Positions 54,001 to 64,000 of a DNA stretch of 64,000 nt are shown here, in pieces; within the stretch, counting starts at the first letter, position 1; each line of letters begins with the position of its first letter. The translations under genes and the position numbers were made by a program. This stretch comes from Diadema setosum (taxonomy: Eukaryota; Echinodermata; Echinoidea; Diadematoida; Diadematidae): positions 7,136,668 through 7,200,667 of the forward strand of contig CM067075.1 of the NCBI GenBank assembly GCA_033980235.1, in the 5' to 3' direction. The notes under the pieces are model-generated. The model did no database searches and was not told the origin of the DNA. It saw only the letters and a program-made list of their open reading frames with translations.

Positions 54001-55214
54001 CAGGAAATGGATTACACTTCATCCAACAAGGGACGGAAAGTCTTAGCGACGTTCCAGTATAATACCAGTGAAATTCCACTCAAGCCCATTTACGCCAATT
54101 CGATGCATTACGATCGCCGCGATAGAAATACTCTTAAATATCAATAAAATCGTGACGGGTGATACATTTTGAGAGTGTGTACGACTGTCCTACGTAGGGT
54201 GCACCGTGATGGTCGGTGACGAAAGGTCGCATATCTTCACAACCTGGTTTGAATCCCCCTGTATTCATCTAAGAGCTTTCATCAGGGGTAGATGTTAACT
54301 TACCGCACCCTGTAAATTGGATGCTTTTAGTCTTGCATGGGCGTTCTTTTCTCTTTTTTTTTTTCTCACGCAGGCTTTAAAGTGAGCACATTAGAATTGT
54401 GCGAAATTATTTTTCCAAGTCGATCGGAAGAACATCAATAATCTCCGGTTCGTCCACGTCACATAATGCATGATATTCACTCCCATGCACAGATAAACAC
54501 ACAGATGCACCAACTGACACACACAAACAGACACACGACAACATGCATACACCAGCAGACACATACCAACAGACATATACTAACAACATATACTAACAAC
54601 ATATACTAACAAAATCACACCAACAGACACAAACCCCAAAACACACACGGGAACAAACACATGCAAACACACACGCGAACACACATCAATACGAATGCTA
54701 ACGTTATACATGTACCTACATGTATTATGAAAACGTGATATCCCCTCATGCGTCTCTCGTTTCTTGCGACGGGGATTTAGATGTGCCATGAAGTAGCCTT
54801 AACTCAAAGGGCAATTTGGTATTTCACAAAAACTCAAATAGAAAAAAATAAAGAAACGGGCTTCATCATCTCCTCACGCCTTTAAGCAGAAACCGTTGCC
54901 GTTTGATATAAATGAGTTAGAGTTGTCGGTGTGTTCGGGAGACTAATCATATGGATCCATCATGTACAGGAAGGCATAACTGATTGATATTACTCCTCAT
55001 AACTCATACACGTAACTGTTGTCATTAAGAATGTATCATTACAATTATGCAATAAATCACGCTGTACGGAAATATCTTTATGCACCATAATGTAGTACTA
55101 GTGTACAAAGTGATGATAAGCTATGTTTTGGGAACATTATACAATGAGTCATGTACGTATTTCGTGTATTGTATATCGCATTATATATTTATGCATTTAG
55201 TTTCGGTTAAAAAT
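51036..55214. other. Noncoding DNA, no recognisable gene
   Basis: Around 51,290-51,760 both strands have long open frames (124 residues plus, 154 minus), which reflects the balanced base composition; no motif is seen in either. C and G runs occur near 52,532 and 53,594. CA-rich degenerate sequence covers about 54,486-54,690. Confidence 0.4.
54574..54612. repeat. 13-bp minisatellite, three units
   Basis: CATATACTAACAA repeated three times without change. Confidence 0.9.
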
Positions 55215-55272
55215 ACATATTTCTATTGAAAATGGAAAAAAAGTAAATGGATTAATGAATGAGTGAATGAAT
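55215..55272 (+). mobile_element. Possible CR1/L2-like 3' tail
   Basis: ATTGAAAATGGAAAAAAAGT then AAATGGATTAATGAATGAGT and GAATGAATAA. Resembles the tail at 34,725 but is more diverged. Confidence 0.3.
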
Positions 55273-55701
55273 AAGCTGTCAAGGAAATTGTGTATGTGCG
55301 TGTGTGTGTTTGTGTGTGTTTCATTCCAAAGTGCTGCTTTCGAAATGGTGTTGATACTACTACTTCTAGTTGATATACTGCTATTTCTTCTGCTACTGCT
55401 ACAAATAACAATGATCATAATAATTATTATAGTCTTTGTCTTTTTGATAATGCAATCTACATATCACGCGCATGACTGTGTGTATCACTTACTTCAACAT
55501 ATAGGACATAATTAACATTATTTACAAATCAATTCGAAAACTGACAAGCATTCTGTCATAGATATGTTCGAAAAAAATATATGTATCTACCAATTTTAAT
55601 CGACTTGAGATATGTGAGAATACAGCTACTGAAAAGCAAGAAAAAAATATGCCGATAATCTTAAAAATATCTTCAACGATTTTTCTTTTTATTATAACGA
55701 A

Positions 55702-55941
55702 CACTCTAAAAAGACCCGAGTCAGAACTGACCCGGAACTGGGTCCGTTGGGGTCATACACCGTTCCGGGTCAGAAATGACTTGGAATTTGGTCATGAAGA
55801 CCCCGAATGGGGTCATCCTGACCTTTCTGACTTTGAATGGGTTATATTTGACCACATTCCTGGTCATTTCTGACCCGGAACGGTGTATGACCGCAACGGA
55901 CCCAGTTCCGGGTCAGTTCTGACTCGGATGTTTTAAGAGTG
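55702..55941. mobile_element. 240-bp foldback MITE rich in GGGTCA/TGACCC
   Basis: CACTCT... at the left and ...AGAGTG at the right, with about 90-bp near-perfect arms: GAGTCAGAACTGACCCGGAA, GGGTCCGTTG and GGTCATACACCGTTCCGGG are all mirrored. The centre also holds GACCCCGAATGGGGTC. No reliable target duplication was found. Confidence 0.8.
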
Positions 55942-57234
55942 AATGTAGTATAGCTCACAGATTTTATTTGTCTGTATCTTATGATGATTTGACGTTGGAA
56001 AGAAAAAAAAATCAAAATAGCGTTTATCTGTTTGTTTTTTCATTCAATTCTTCATATTGTTCTGTCCATTTATACAATAAATAATCCATTTTGACTCGTG
56101 CAGCAAAACAAGGGAGTATTATCCGCTGGTCAATATGTCCGTCCCACCGAGACGTGTCCCGCTCAGAAAATTAGAGAGATTCTACGGCAAAAAAAAAAAA
56201 ATAATAACAATAAAAAATGGGGGGAAAAGTGCAGATTCAGTGTGTATGACCTGTCTAGATGAGTCGTCACGGTTAAATTACATTTGACAGCAGGGAAGGT
56301 TAAAAAGAAAGAGAGAGAGAGAGAGAAGAAGAAGAAGAAGTCCTTCAAATAATCATGCGCGTCTCTGTTCTTCTCCGAGTTTTATTAAAGAACCGGTATA
56401 GTGTGGGGAGACCATGGAGTGGGAAGGATGGTCCAGCTCGGATATATTCGGGAATCCTCGTGACGAATTGTGTAAAGCTTTACCACTTATCTCTATGTAA
56501 GTACACACACAGTCGAAGAATTTCGACTGGAGTCGATTTTTTCCGATGACCGTAAGCTTCGATGCACATAATCATTCGCTGATCGGTGCTATTCGTGGTT
56601 ATTGAATGCACCCCGGTGGGCAGCGAATGAATCGGATCACCAATGACTCTCCACACTACCGGGACCTTTAAATTGACTAGTGTTCTGGCGAGCAGTCGCG
56701 AGGGTCTTGTCTTCGATTTGTCTTTTCCTTGCTTTTTCTCTATTAATTTTTTTTCCCTTCCCGACTCTGTGACGGCATGTCGCCTGGCAGGAGAAGAGCC
56801 AATTATTTGCGCCCATAGAGAATGCGGTGACGAATAATGTAATATATGACTAAGCACGGAATAATTCTGATTGGGATTTACATTTGCCTCCGTTTCGCAC
56901 CACGATTTACCCAAGTCATATCCAATGTTTATTTTGCTTTAAAGGCACGCGGTTTCCCCCAACAGCTCAAATCAAGCGTGAGCGTGGAATCGTAGTGAGA
57001 AGTCAAAAGCAATTTGTGGTACTTACGTCACGCGTATGAGTAAAACTTCTTACAGCAAAATAAATTCGTGGAAATTTTTGTTCCAGCATAATATCACAAA
57101 CATGGAACAACATACTGAAAGAAACTAACGAGATTAATGAATTGGTAAAACTGAAGAGGAAGAGCAGGAAAATTTCATGTTGTGGGGTTTTGGGGGTTAG
57201 GGTCTTTATGTTGTGCAGCAAAACTGCTTGAAAG
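55942..57234. other. Noncoding DNA
   Basis: Contains GA/GAA tracts near 56,310-56,340. The 144-residue minus frame at 56,480-56,914 matches no family I recognise. Confidence 0.4.
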
Positions 57235-57452
57235 GGATAGATAAATAGATAGATAGATAGATAGATAGACACATAGATATATAGATAAATAGACATATAG
57301 ATAGATAGACAGATAGATAGATATATAGATGGATGGATAGATAGACCGATAGACAGACATATAGATAGATAGATAGATAGAAAGATAGACAAATAGACAA
57401 ACATATAGATAGAAAGAAATATAGATAGATAGATAGATAGATACATGCATAC
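57235..57452. repeat. (GATA)n tetranucleotide array
   Basis: About 218 bp of GATA with GACA and AATA variants. The Tyr/Leu/Ser/Ile-rich minus frames through it are not genes. Confidence 0.95.
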
Positions 57453-57602
57453 ATACATAGATACACACGTTCATTGCTAATGTAAGTAGTGGGGGAAACA
57501 AAATTATGAAGGCCTACGCTGCATGATGCTGAACACCGAGCACGTGATATTGGCCCAGATGAATGAGGTATTATGTGTTGATACACAGCACTTAAGCTTC
57601 AT

Positions 57603-57700
57603 CGAGAGAACGAGAGAATTATGGGAAAGAGAGAAAAAGAGAGAAGGGAAGAGAGAGGGGAAGAGAGAGAGAGAGGGGGGGGGGGAGGGATCGGGGGAAG
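57603..57700. repeat. GA-rich homopurine tract ending in a G run
   Basis: GAGA and GGGAA units, then about 10 G near 57,675. Homopurine over most of about 100 bp. Confidence 0.9.
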
Positions 57701-57838
57701 GAGAGATGGGAACAGTTAAGAGCATAACATTAAAGCATCTTATCATTTTTTATGTTATTTTGATCGAGGTGAACATTATTATCGCTAATCCATGTTTACC
57801 CAATATTTCACGACATTTTATGGTAATCCCCTTAACAG

Positions 57839-58009
57839 TCAACCTCGCCTTAGTCGGCGTCGCCTAAGTCGAAAGATTGGCTAAGTCAAAGGAAAATTTT
57901 ACCCACCGGATGAACACACACATGTGGTAATTCCATTATATAAGTCGAAATTCATGTAAGTCGAATTATTTTTTTCCTGTCCCTCTCGATACAATTCAGG
58001 CGAGGTTGA
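57839..58009. mobile_element. 171-bp MITE-like element with 12-bp perfect terminal inverted repeats
   Basis: TCAACCTCGCCT at the left and AGGCGAGGTTGA at the right. The interior carries several CTAAGTCGA/TAAGTCGAA motifs. No target duplication was found. Confidence 0.6.
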
Positions 58010-58371
58010 GTGCATTAATTTGACTTTGAAGTAGGTTGATGGTCTTGCAGCATCAGTACCTCAAGAATCACGCATGTTAACTCTTTTCTGTGCATGGGAT
58101 GTTTAAGAAGACAATCGCTATTTCAATGTCAGTCACAAAGTCAATGTAGACAGAACTTTTACTGGCGCGAAAACTTGTGACTGTATACTATCAACATTCA
58201 TTTAAAGTCAGGAAAAAAAAGACCTTGTACACAATGAACCGTGCGTTATAATACCTATCTTTTACCAAATTTACAATCTGTAAAAAACTTTAAAGATGAG
58301 ATAGTTATTAAGTTTGGTTTCCTTAAAGTCAACATCGCTTCATTGTTGCAACTGTAGAACATTCAAAGGGA

Positions 58372-58738
58372 CCGTACAGTAGAGGTTAAAGTGAGGATTC
58401 AGGTTTATAATATCTTTAAGAAATTTGAAAGAGCATGTAATTTCAAGAAGGATTCATCATTCATTTGATAAAAATTGGCCATGAAATGGATGAGATACCC
58501 CAAAAAGCGATCCTAAAAGAATTGACAGGCCATACCTTTTATTAGCATCTCTTTGTTTTTCCTTGTTTTTAGATATCTACGTCAATTCAAAACTGATTTT
58601 CGTGCAAAAACTTCTGATTCCCCTTAGAATTGTATGCTCTTCAACATTTCACAGAGTGGTTTCTAAATATCTCGCAAAACGTTACAAGCTGAATCCTCAC
58701 CGCAACCAGTACTGTACAGTCAATTTAAAGTGTGAAGG
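58372..58738. mobile_element. Foldback MITE (family III), diverged copy
   Basis: Left TTCAAAGGGACCGTACAGTA and right complement of TTTAAATTGACTGTACAGTA. Arms share GTGAGGATTCAG and the centre region CATACCTTTTATTAGCAT, as in the other copies. Confidence 0.7.
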
Positions 58739-60076
58739 CTTTGAGTTTCCATCAAGCAGTCTATTGATGCAACGTCTTACTGCTCTTGTGTATGTTTGTC
58801 CTCACGTGTCTAAATAACGTGAACATTATGGGCTCTTTATTTCTTTTTCCCCACATACTGCAAGTGGCGGAACTATAGGGAGAGCTTTTGTGTTTCCTTA
58901 CAGGATGTGTCTTAATCAGTAGATTTTCTCGAACAGAAAATACCACCTCAAGTGATGCATTTCCTATAATACTTGAAACATGATTTTGACATAACCACGT
59001 GGGAGCGCCCGGGGCCAAGTAATCACGATTTCTCCGCGGGATAATTACGGCGTACATTCGCGTTTAATGGGTATTATTACGCCTTCCGTTTGATGGACCG
59101 AAGGTATCGAGAATCAACATTGTAAATACGATGATACACCCATGATAAGGGATTATTTGCAGTGTTGGTTTTATAGCACTAAATTACGGATTTTGTTTGT
59201 TGTGTTTTGTAAGATAATTTCGTTCTGTTCTAACCTTCATAATTATGTTAAAAGAAAATACTACTAATGGCAAGACTGTATGATTTGAAATTCCCAATCT
59301 GTACATAATACGAGCAGGGCCCCTTGGTAGAACAGTCAACCAACTGAAAGGGTTACCTTGCTAAAAAAAAAATAAATAAATAAGAAATATTGAAATTAAT
59401 AGAATAAATAAATGAATAAATTTGTACAGGGAAAAGTGGAATTATCCAGTGATTAAAAACAAGCACTTTACACTTGATAAAGACCGGCATGCTATTGATT
59501 AAAAAAAAAAAGAAGAAGAAGAAGAAGAAATGAAATCGGCTGAAATGAGACTGAAACGTTCTTATGTAAAAAAGAGGAAAATGTCAAAGGAAAGGAGAAA
59601 TTTATATTTCAGATGACATCAGCGCAGCGAAATTTCACGAGTGATCGGCAACAACGTGTAAAGGTGGGGTTGGTGAAGGTATTAAATCGCCCTTAAATCG
59701 CAGACTCGATCTGTCCACGTCATTACATAGGACAGGCAAGGTGAATTACTGTAAAAATCACTACAAGTCGGTCTTGCGTTGTAATGTTCAAACTGATACC
59801 ACCTAAGCTGCGAGGGGTGCTGCAGCAGCTTACTGCATGCGCCATTTACCGCCGATATTCACACCTGTCCAATGGCTGATGGATCGACCGAGGGCAATAT
59901 CTTCGGCTGTTCGAAATCAGCAACCAACAGTAACTACACAGTAATGGCAAAAGCTTCCCCGAATGAACTGAGCCTTCGGAAAAAGTTGTTCCCTCTTCCT
60001 AAACCCCTGCGGTTTGCTTGTGCTTAAGTATGTAAGTCTGTCTGTATGTATGCATATTCATATGTTTGTTCAATTA
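58739..60076. other. Noncoding DNA
   Basis: No gene recognised. A fragment at about 59,315-59,380 is described separately. Confidence 0.4.
59315..59380 (+). mobile_element. Possible SINE-like 3' end with (AAAT)n tail
   Basis: CCCCTTGGTAGAACAGTC, then GGGTTACCTTGCTA, then A10 and TAAA units. The GGTAGAACAGT...GGGCTACC...GCTAAATAAA type of ending recurs among marine-invertebrate SINEs as I remember them. Family unverified. Confidence 0.25.
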
Positions 60077-60256
60077 TTTCAGACAAACAGACAGACAGAA
60101 AGGGAAGGAGAGGTAGAGATGTCCCATCATAATAATACGCATTGAAAGCGTTTAATCCGTCGGAGTATACAATTATTCTGGTCATGCGACCAGAGGTGAT
60201 AAGCGGTAAAACATTGACACCGCATCTCTACGTCAACATCTTCATCTGATCTCAAA
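60077..60256 (-). repeat. Dispersed repeat next to a GACA/GGAG tract, copy 1
   Basis: About 140 bp homologous to 62,818-62,957: CATCAT, GAAAGCGTT..ATCCGT.GGAGTA, GGTCATGC, GCGGTAAA, TTGA.ACCG, TACGTCAACATCTTCATCTGAT. On the minus strand one frame reads RSDEDVDV. Both copies abut a GGAG/GACA microsatellite on the same side, so the tract appears to belong to the element. Confidence 0.65.
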
Positions 60257-60831
60257 CACACAAAAAAACAAATATTTATGTTCGCTCGACATACCCTTAG
60301 GGAGACAGATTTGTGTCTCCTCAACGTTTTCAAATATAATTTATACATTCAATAAACGCCTAGAATACATTAACTTTCCATACACTCTCCCTAAAGCTGA
60401 TTCCAGAGTTTAGAAAGAAGGGTATGATTGTAGATATGAATACAAATATGAATGTAAATATAGATATATATTCTTTGTTTATTCAATAAATAATGCATTT
60501 CATGCAAAGTGCAAACGTAAAGATAGTTTTGGTTCATTTAAGGTGAAAAATCCTTAAACTTTTAATTTAAACCTTCTTTGAGAAATTAAAACGGCCCTTA
60601 TGAATGTTTGATGAAACATTACGAGAGTATTCCGCCAAACCGTGCTATTTCTTGGGGTATACCTACATTCCATTTCACTCCGTGTTCGTAAAAAAAAAAA
60701 AAAGAAATTGTGCTTTGATGGTCTTTTATTTTTACTTTTATGTTTGGTTACGTATCACCTTAGGTGCGTATGAAATAGTTTACTTATCTTTATCATTATG
60801 TTTATAGGCAATACCACTGTTCTGACAGACA

Positions 60832-61440
60832 TTAAGGTTCCCTGAAATACAAATGCATGTTGATTTGTGTTCATTTATGATACCCTCAACATCACTTTTG
60901 CGATGAAACGAATATCTAAAAACATTTCATAAATTTTAACCATTTTTCTTATATTTTTCTTCAGATTACTTGGATACGCCAACAACAAAAAATCCTTCCA
61001 AACCAATATTCCTGTTATGACCTCATCTGTCAATCATTGCTAAAGTAAAGAAGTATGTTTAATAAAAGGCATCGGGATGCACCTTCCCCTCGACTCAGCA
61101 TAACTTGCATGTTTCTGTGATACTAATGTGACTATCAAACAAAATACATAGCAAGGAAACGTGCAAGTTATGCTGAGTCGAGGGGAAGGTGCATTCCAAT
61201 GTCTTTTGTTAAAAATACCAGTATTTTAGCAATGATTGACAGATTAGGTCACAAGAGGAATATTGGTTTGGAAGGATTTCTTTGTAGGTGTATCAAAATA
61301 ACCTGAAGAAAAATAGAAGAAAAATTAGTTAAAAATATATGAAATGTTTCTAGATATTCGTTTCACCGCAAAAGTGATATTGAGGGTATCATAAACCAAC
61401 ACAAATCAACATGCATATTTGTATTTTAGAGAACCTTTAA
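60832..61440. mobile_element. 609-bp foldback element with about 260-bp arms, TTAA borders
   Basis: TTAAGGTTCCCTGAAATACA at the left and the complement of TTAAAGGTTCTCTAAAATAC at the right. The innermost arm, ACCTTCCCCTCGACTCAGCA then TAACTTGCA (about 61,081-61,109), is mirrored almost perfectly at about 61,160-61,189. The loop is about 45-50 bp. No protein. Confidence 0.85.
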
Positions 61441-61514
61441 CGCTATGCTCGATTGTATGGAATGTGAGGAAACAACATTTCGGTTCCCACTGGCCGCAGA
61501 CAGTATACGAAGTG

Positions 61515-61545
<31 letters not shown>

Positions 61546-61552
61546 ACACAAA
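61515..61552. repeat. (CA)n microsatellite
   Basis: CA array with minor interruptions. Confidence 0.9.
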
Positions 61553-62059
61553 ACAAACTCGTACGGCATTATGATTTAAACGGTCGGGAACAATTGAACA
61601 GGAAGATACGTCATCTACATCTATTTTCGGTATCTACATTACACAAATACACAAAGTCACGGATTCTTGGAATTCTGTTGCCCCTCTCGCTCTAACAATC
61701 AGCACCGCAAGAGATCGTGGCCAAAAAGCATTTTGGCGTTCAACGACCGAAATCATACAAAGCATGATTTGATACGCAGCTACACTGTGGCACCCCAAAT
61801 TGTCTGTATTGTTTGTTCTGCCATAACTGACAAAAACTTTTTGATCAAGTGATTGGTGTGAAAAGCAAATCATAGAAACATACAAACGAGAGTTTACTTT
61901 CTCTTTGAAAACGCCTTTTGGCAAAACAAGTTATATCAATCTCTCGAAACCCTGATATGCTGTTTATTTTTGCCTTTCCCCCTGATTTCAGTTGGTACTT
62001 AGCAGCGAGTGGAACTGCTGTGTGGCTGTTTGTTCGTTTGATTTTGAATGCCTGTATCG

Positions 62060-62385
62060 TATAGTATTGAATTTTATTTTAGGGCGTTGTACTTCAGTGC
62101 ACTTCATTGTATTGCCTTTTATTGCATTATATGTGATTGTATTGTATCATGCTTCATTGCTTTGTATCGTTTTGTATTGTATTATTTGTTTTACGTGGCT
62201 ACTAAGAATTCAATCAAAGCTTGTAAGCAAGCGATTGAAACAAATGGACCAACAGCTTTAAAACCCCCTCCGAAAGACTATAGGCAAGAAAGCTATTATG
62301 CCCTGCGCTTGGGCGCAGCCATCACAGCCATGGGACTCGAACCAGTGACCTTGGATTAACAGTCCATTGTCGGGACAGTTTTGTA
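62060..62385 (-). mobile_element. tRNA-derived SINE (minus strand), tRNA-Asn-like 3' half as head
   Basis: On the minus strand GGACTGTTAATCC (anticodon-arm-like, GTT) is followed by GGTCACTGGTTCGAGTCCCA, which contains a good pol III B box (GGTTCGAGTCC). Downstream come GCTTACAAGC, TTAGTAGCCACGTAAAAC and a degenerate (ACAATACAAA)n tail. The D-arm/A-box half is not evident, so it is probably 5'-truncated or diverged and not a functional tRNA gene. Confidence 0.5.
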
Positions 62386-62547
62386 ACGAATTTTATAATT
62401 CCTATGCTAATTTATTTATTTCTTTTCTTTTCTTATCTTTTTTTTTTTGGTATACATGGTGTACTTTGTATCTATTTGTCACCGTACTTAGAGATTTTTT
62501 TTTTTTAAATAATGATTTCCGAAATAAAACCATACTAGACCAACCAA

Positions 62548-62590
62548 GAAGAGAGAGAGAGAGAGGGGGGGGGGGGGGTGGGGAGGGAAT
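62548..62590. repeat. (GA)n followed by G run
   Basis: GA units then about 13 G; same architecture as 4,839-4,882. Confidence 0.9.
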
Positions 62591-62714
62591 GGTAGAGAAC
62601 AGTAGATAGAGGGACAATGTAGGATAACATGAGGAGGACAGGAGGAAAAGAGATACAGAGACTGACGAGGTGAACGGAGTGTGAAAGAATAATAGACAAG
62701 TACAAAGCACCAGA

Positions 62715-62957
62715 GAGACAGACAGACAGACAGACAAGACAAGACAGACAGACAAACAAACAGCAAGACAGACGGACAGAGAGGGAGGGAGGGAAGAAGG
62801 GAGGGATGGAGAAGGGAGGTGTGTCTCATCATGCAGTGGAAGCGTTGGATCCGTTGGAGTAACTATGGAACCATTCGGGTCATGCACCAAGAGTGCTACG
62901 CGGTAAATAGCCTTGATACCGGGCGTCGCTACATCAACATCTTCATCCGATTTCAGG
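62715..62957 (-). repeat. GACA tract plus dispersed repeat, copy 2
   Basis: GACA/GGAG tract (62,715-62,815) followed by the unit homologous to 60,118-60,256. The minus-strand frame through the unit encodes KSDEDVDVATPGIKAIYRVA and continues as HDPNGSIVTPTDPTLPLHDE, a well-balanced peptide across the repeat. No protein family is recognised. Confidence 0.65.
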
Positions 62958-63077
62958 TATTTGTGGCATCCCACTCGTATTAAGCCTCGTCATTGAGCCT
63001 GACAAGGAGAAATCTACGTAATAACAAATTGACTCTCTATCTTTCACAACACAATCAAGTTGGGGATGAATTCATTA

Positions 63078-63150
63078 TGTGAGTGTGAGTGTGAGTGTGT
63101 GTGTGTGTGTGTGCGCGCGCGCGCGCGTACGTGTGTGCATGTTCGTGTGT
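63078..63150. repeat. (GT)n-(GC)n alternating array
   Basis: GT units followed by about 8 GC units and more GT. Z-DNA-prone, as at 6,641. Confidence 0.9.
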
Positions 63151-64000
63151 GCAGGGTTTTTTTATATTATGCGATTTATGTAGAATTTTAGATCAATTTT
63201 GTATACATTGTATGATTTTGCGTGAAATATTTCATTGTATCTTTAAAATAATGTGATCTAACATCACAATTAAATTAAGAAATATACAGTTGCTTAGTTT
63301 TGTTCATATTCAATTCATTGTGAACATAATGCTGATATATATTGAATAGAACTCAAATAAAGAACATCCTAACAAAATGTATGCGTGTATATGTGATAGT
63401 GTATGTGTAGGTGTGTGTCTATCTACCTCTGTATAAGCGTGTGTATGTATGTGTGAATGTGTGAACTAAGAATAATAATCATAAAGTGGCAAGAAGATTA
63501 CGAGCGAGTTACCATAATAGGAAACGCTGTTGCATCATTGACATCAAACAGTGAAGTGGCATTTGACGTCTAGGCTCGATCATTATTATCGAATTTCAGA
63601 ATACGCCTTCATTGGCAGTTATTGCTCCCTAGTGGTTGAAGTCTTAAACAAGTCTTCCCAGTTTACGCAGTTTACCCGGTCTTCATGAATAAGATTTTTA
63701 TTGCATTTTTGCCTTTCTTTATCTAAGACATCTTTAAGACATACTATCATCGCACGTGATGTTCCTTTTTCATATTCTGGGAAACCAGTCCCATCGATTT
63801 GTATTTCACAAGAGCAATTTATGCGTATATTCTTAGGAAAAGTACGCAAACACACAAACCCAAACCCAAACAAGTAAACAAACGAAATCCTGAATAGCAT
63901 ACACTTAAGAACAACAGGAGAGAAAACGGCGGCACTGAGTAAATTATGAGATCCGACGGTTTGGACTCTTGAACGGCCTGCTGAGGTCACTTTGATTGAA
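63151..64000. other. Noncoding DNA to window end
   Basis: TG-rich around 63,380-63,465. A 123-residue minus frame at 63,619-63,990 has a reasonably balanced C-terminal part (NCSCEIQIDGTGFPEYEKG) but no recognised family, and could extend from beyond the window. Confidence 0.35.

Noticed and set aside
54200..54315. tRNA-like text (GGTTTGAATCCCCC) after GGGTGCACCGTGATGG
   Set aside because: A B-box-like string is present but no paired acceptor, D or anticodon arms could be formed.
57003..57586. Three overlapping Tyr/Leu/Ser/Ile-rich minus-strand frames
   Set aside because: Reading of the (GATA)n array.
62330..62385. Functional tRNA-Asn gene on the minus strand
   Set aside because: Only the 3' half is recognisable and a SINE-like body follows, so it was treated as a SINE head.

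Overview
This is eukaryotic nuclear DNA: AT-rich, intron-less to the eye, full of long microsatellites, foldback (MITE-like) DNA transposon relics and short pieces of non-LTR retrotransposons. There is no operon structure and no ORF that I recognise as an intact host protein. The repeat style suggests a marine invertebrate deuterostome, most likely an echinoderm: many TTAA-flanked foldbacks, inverted-repeat elements made of iterated GGTTCGTTATTCCG units, CR1/L2-like 3' tails of the GAATG type, and a tRNA-headed SINE. That assignment is an inference from repeat flavour and no database was consulted.

Layout. 0-5 kb: a 245-bp MITE (84-328), a 567-bp TTAA-flanked foldback (431-997), then noncoding DNA with four palindromic CRE octamers. 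5-13.5 kb: microsatellites and TTAA-flanked repeats. 13.5-25 kb: mostly unremarkable noncoding DNA with one small palindromic element, one GGTTCG/CGAACC iterated element (19.6-20.0 kb) and a very weak transposase-like segment near 14.8 kb. 25-36 kb: dispersed repeats, a foldback, large microsatellites and a second 245-bp MITE at the edge of a 178-bp (TA)n array. 36-40 kb: nothing recognisable except a CA array and a short GC-rich repeat. 40.0-41.2 kb: a decayed reverse-transcriptase fragment on the minus strand with its 3' tail. 42.0-50.3 kb: the most structured part of the window. It contains some coding-looking segments with splice-like borders, followed by a direct duplication of about 3.46 kb (43,080-46,543 and 46,549-50,262). 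50.3-64 kb: foldbacks, simple repeats, a repeat pair associated with a CT/CTGT-rich tract, and a SINE.

The duplication is the main find. The copies differ at roughly 0.5% of sites by eye. The second copy alone carries the 245-bp MITE, so the first copy is the empty site and shows the insertion precisely. The junction has a 5-bp microhomology and what looks like a templated 5-nt filler. Inside each copy sit a 282-bp inverted-repeat element with a perfect 9-bp target duplication, a TTAA-type foldback, an older tandem repeat of about 500 bp, and a 161-bp-period satellite in which each unit carries an RFX X-box-like palindrome.

Nearly all longer reading frames in the window lie in microsatellites or in repeats and were not accepted as genes. 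The candidate exons at 42-44 kb are listed at low confidence because transcript evidence would be needed.
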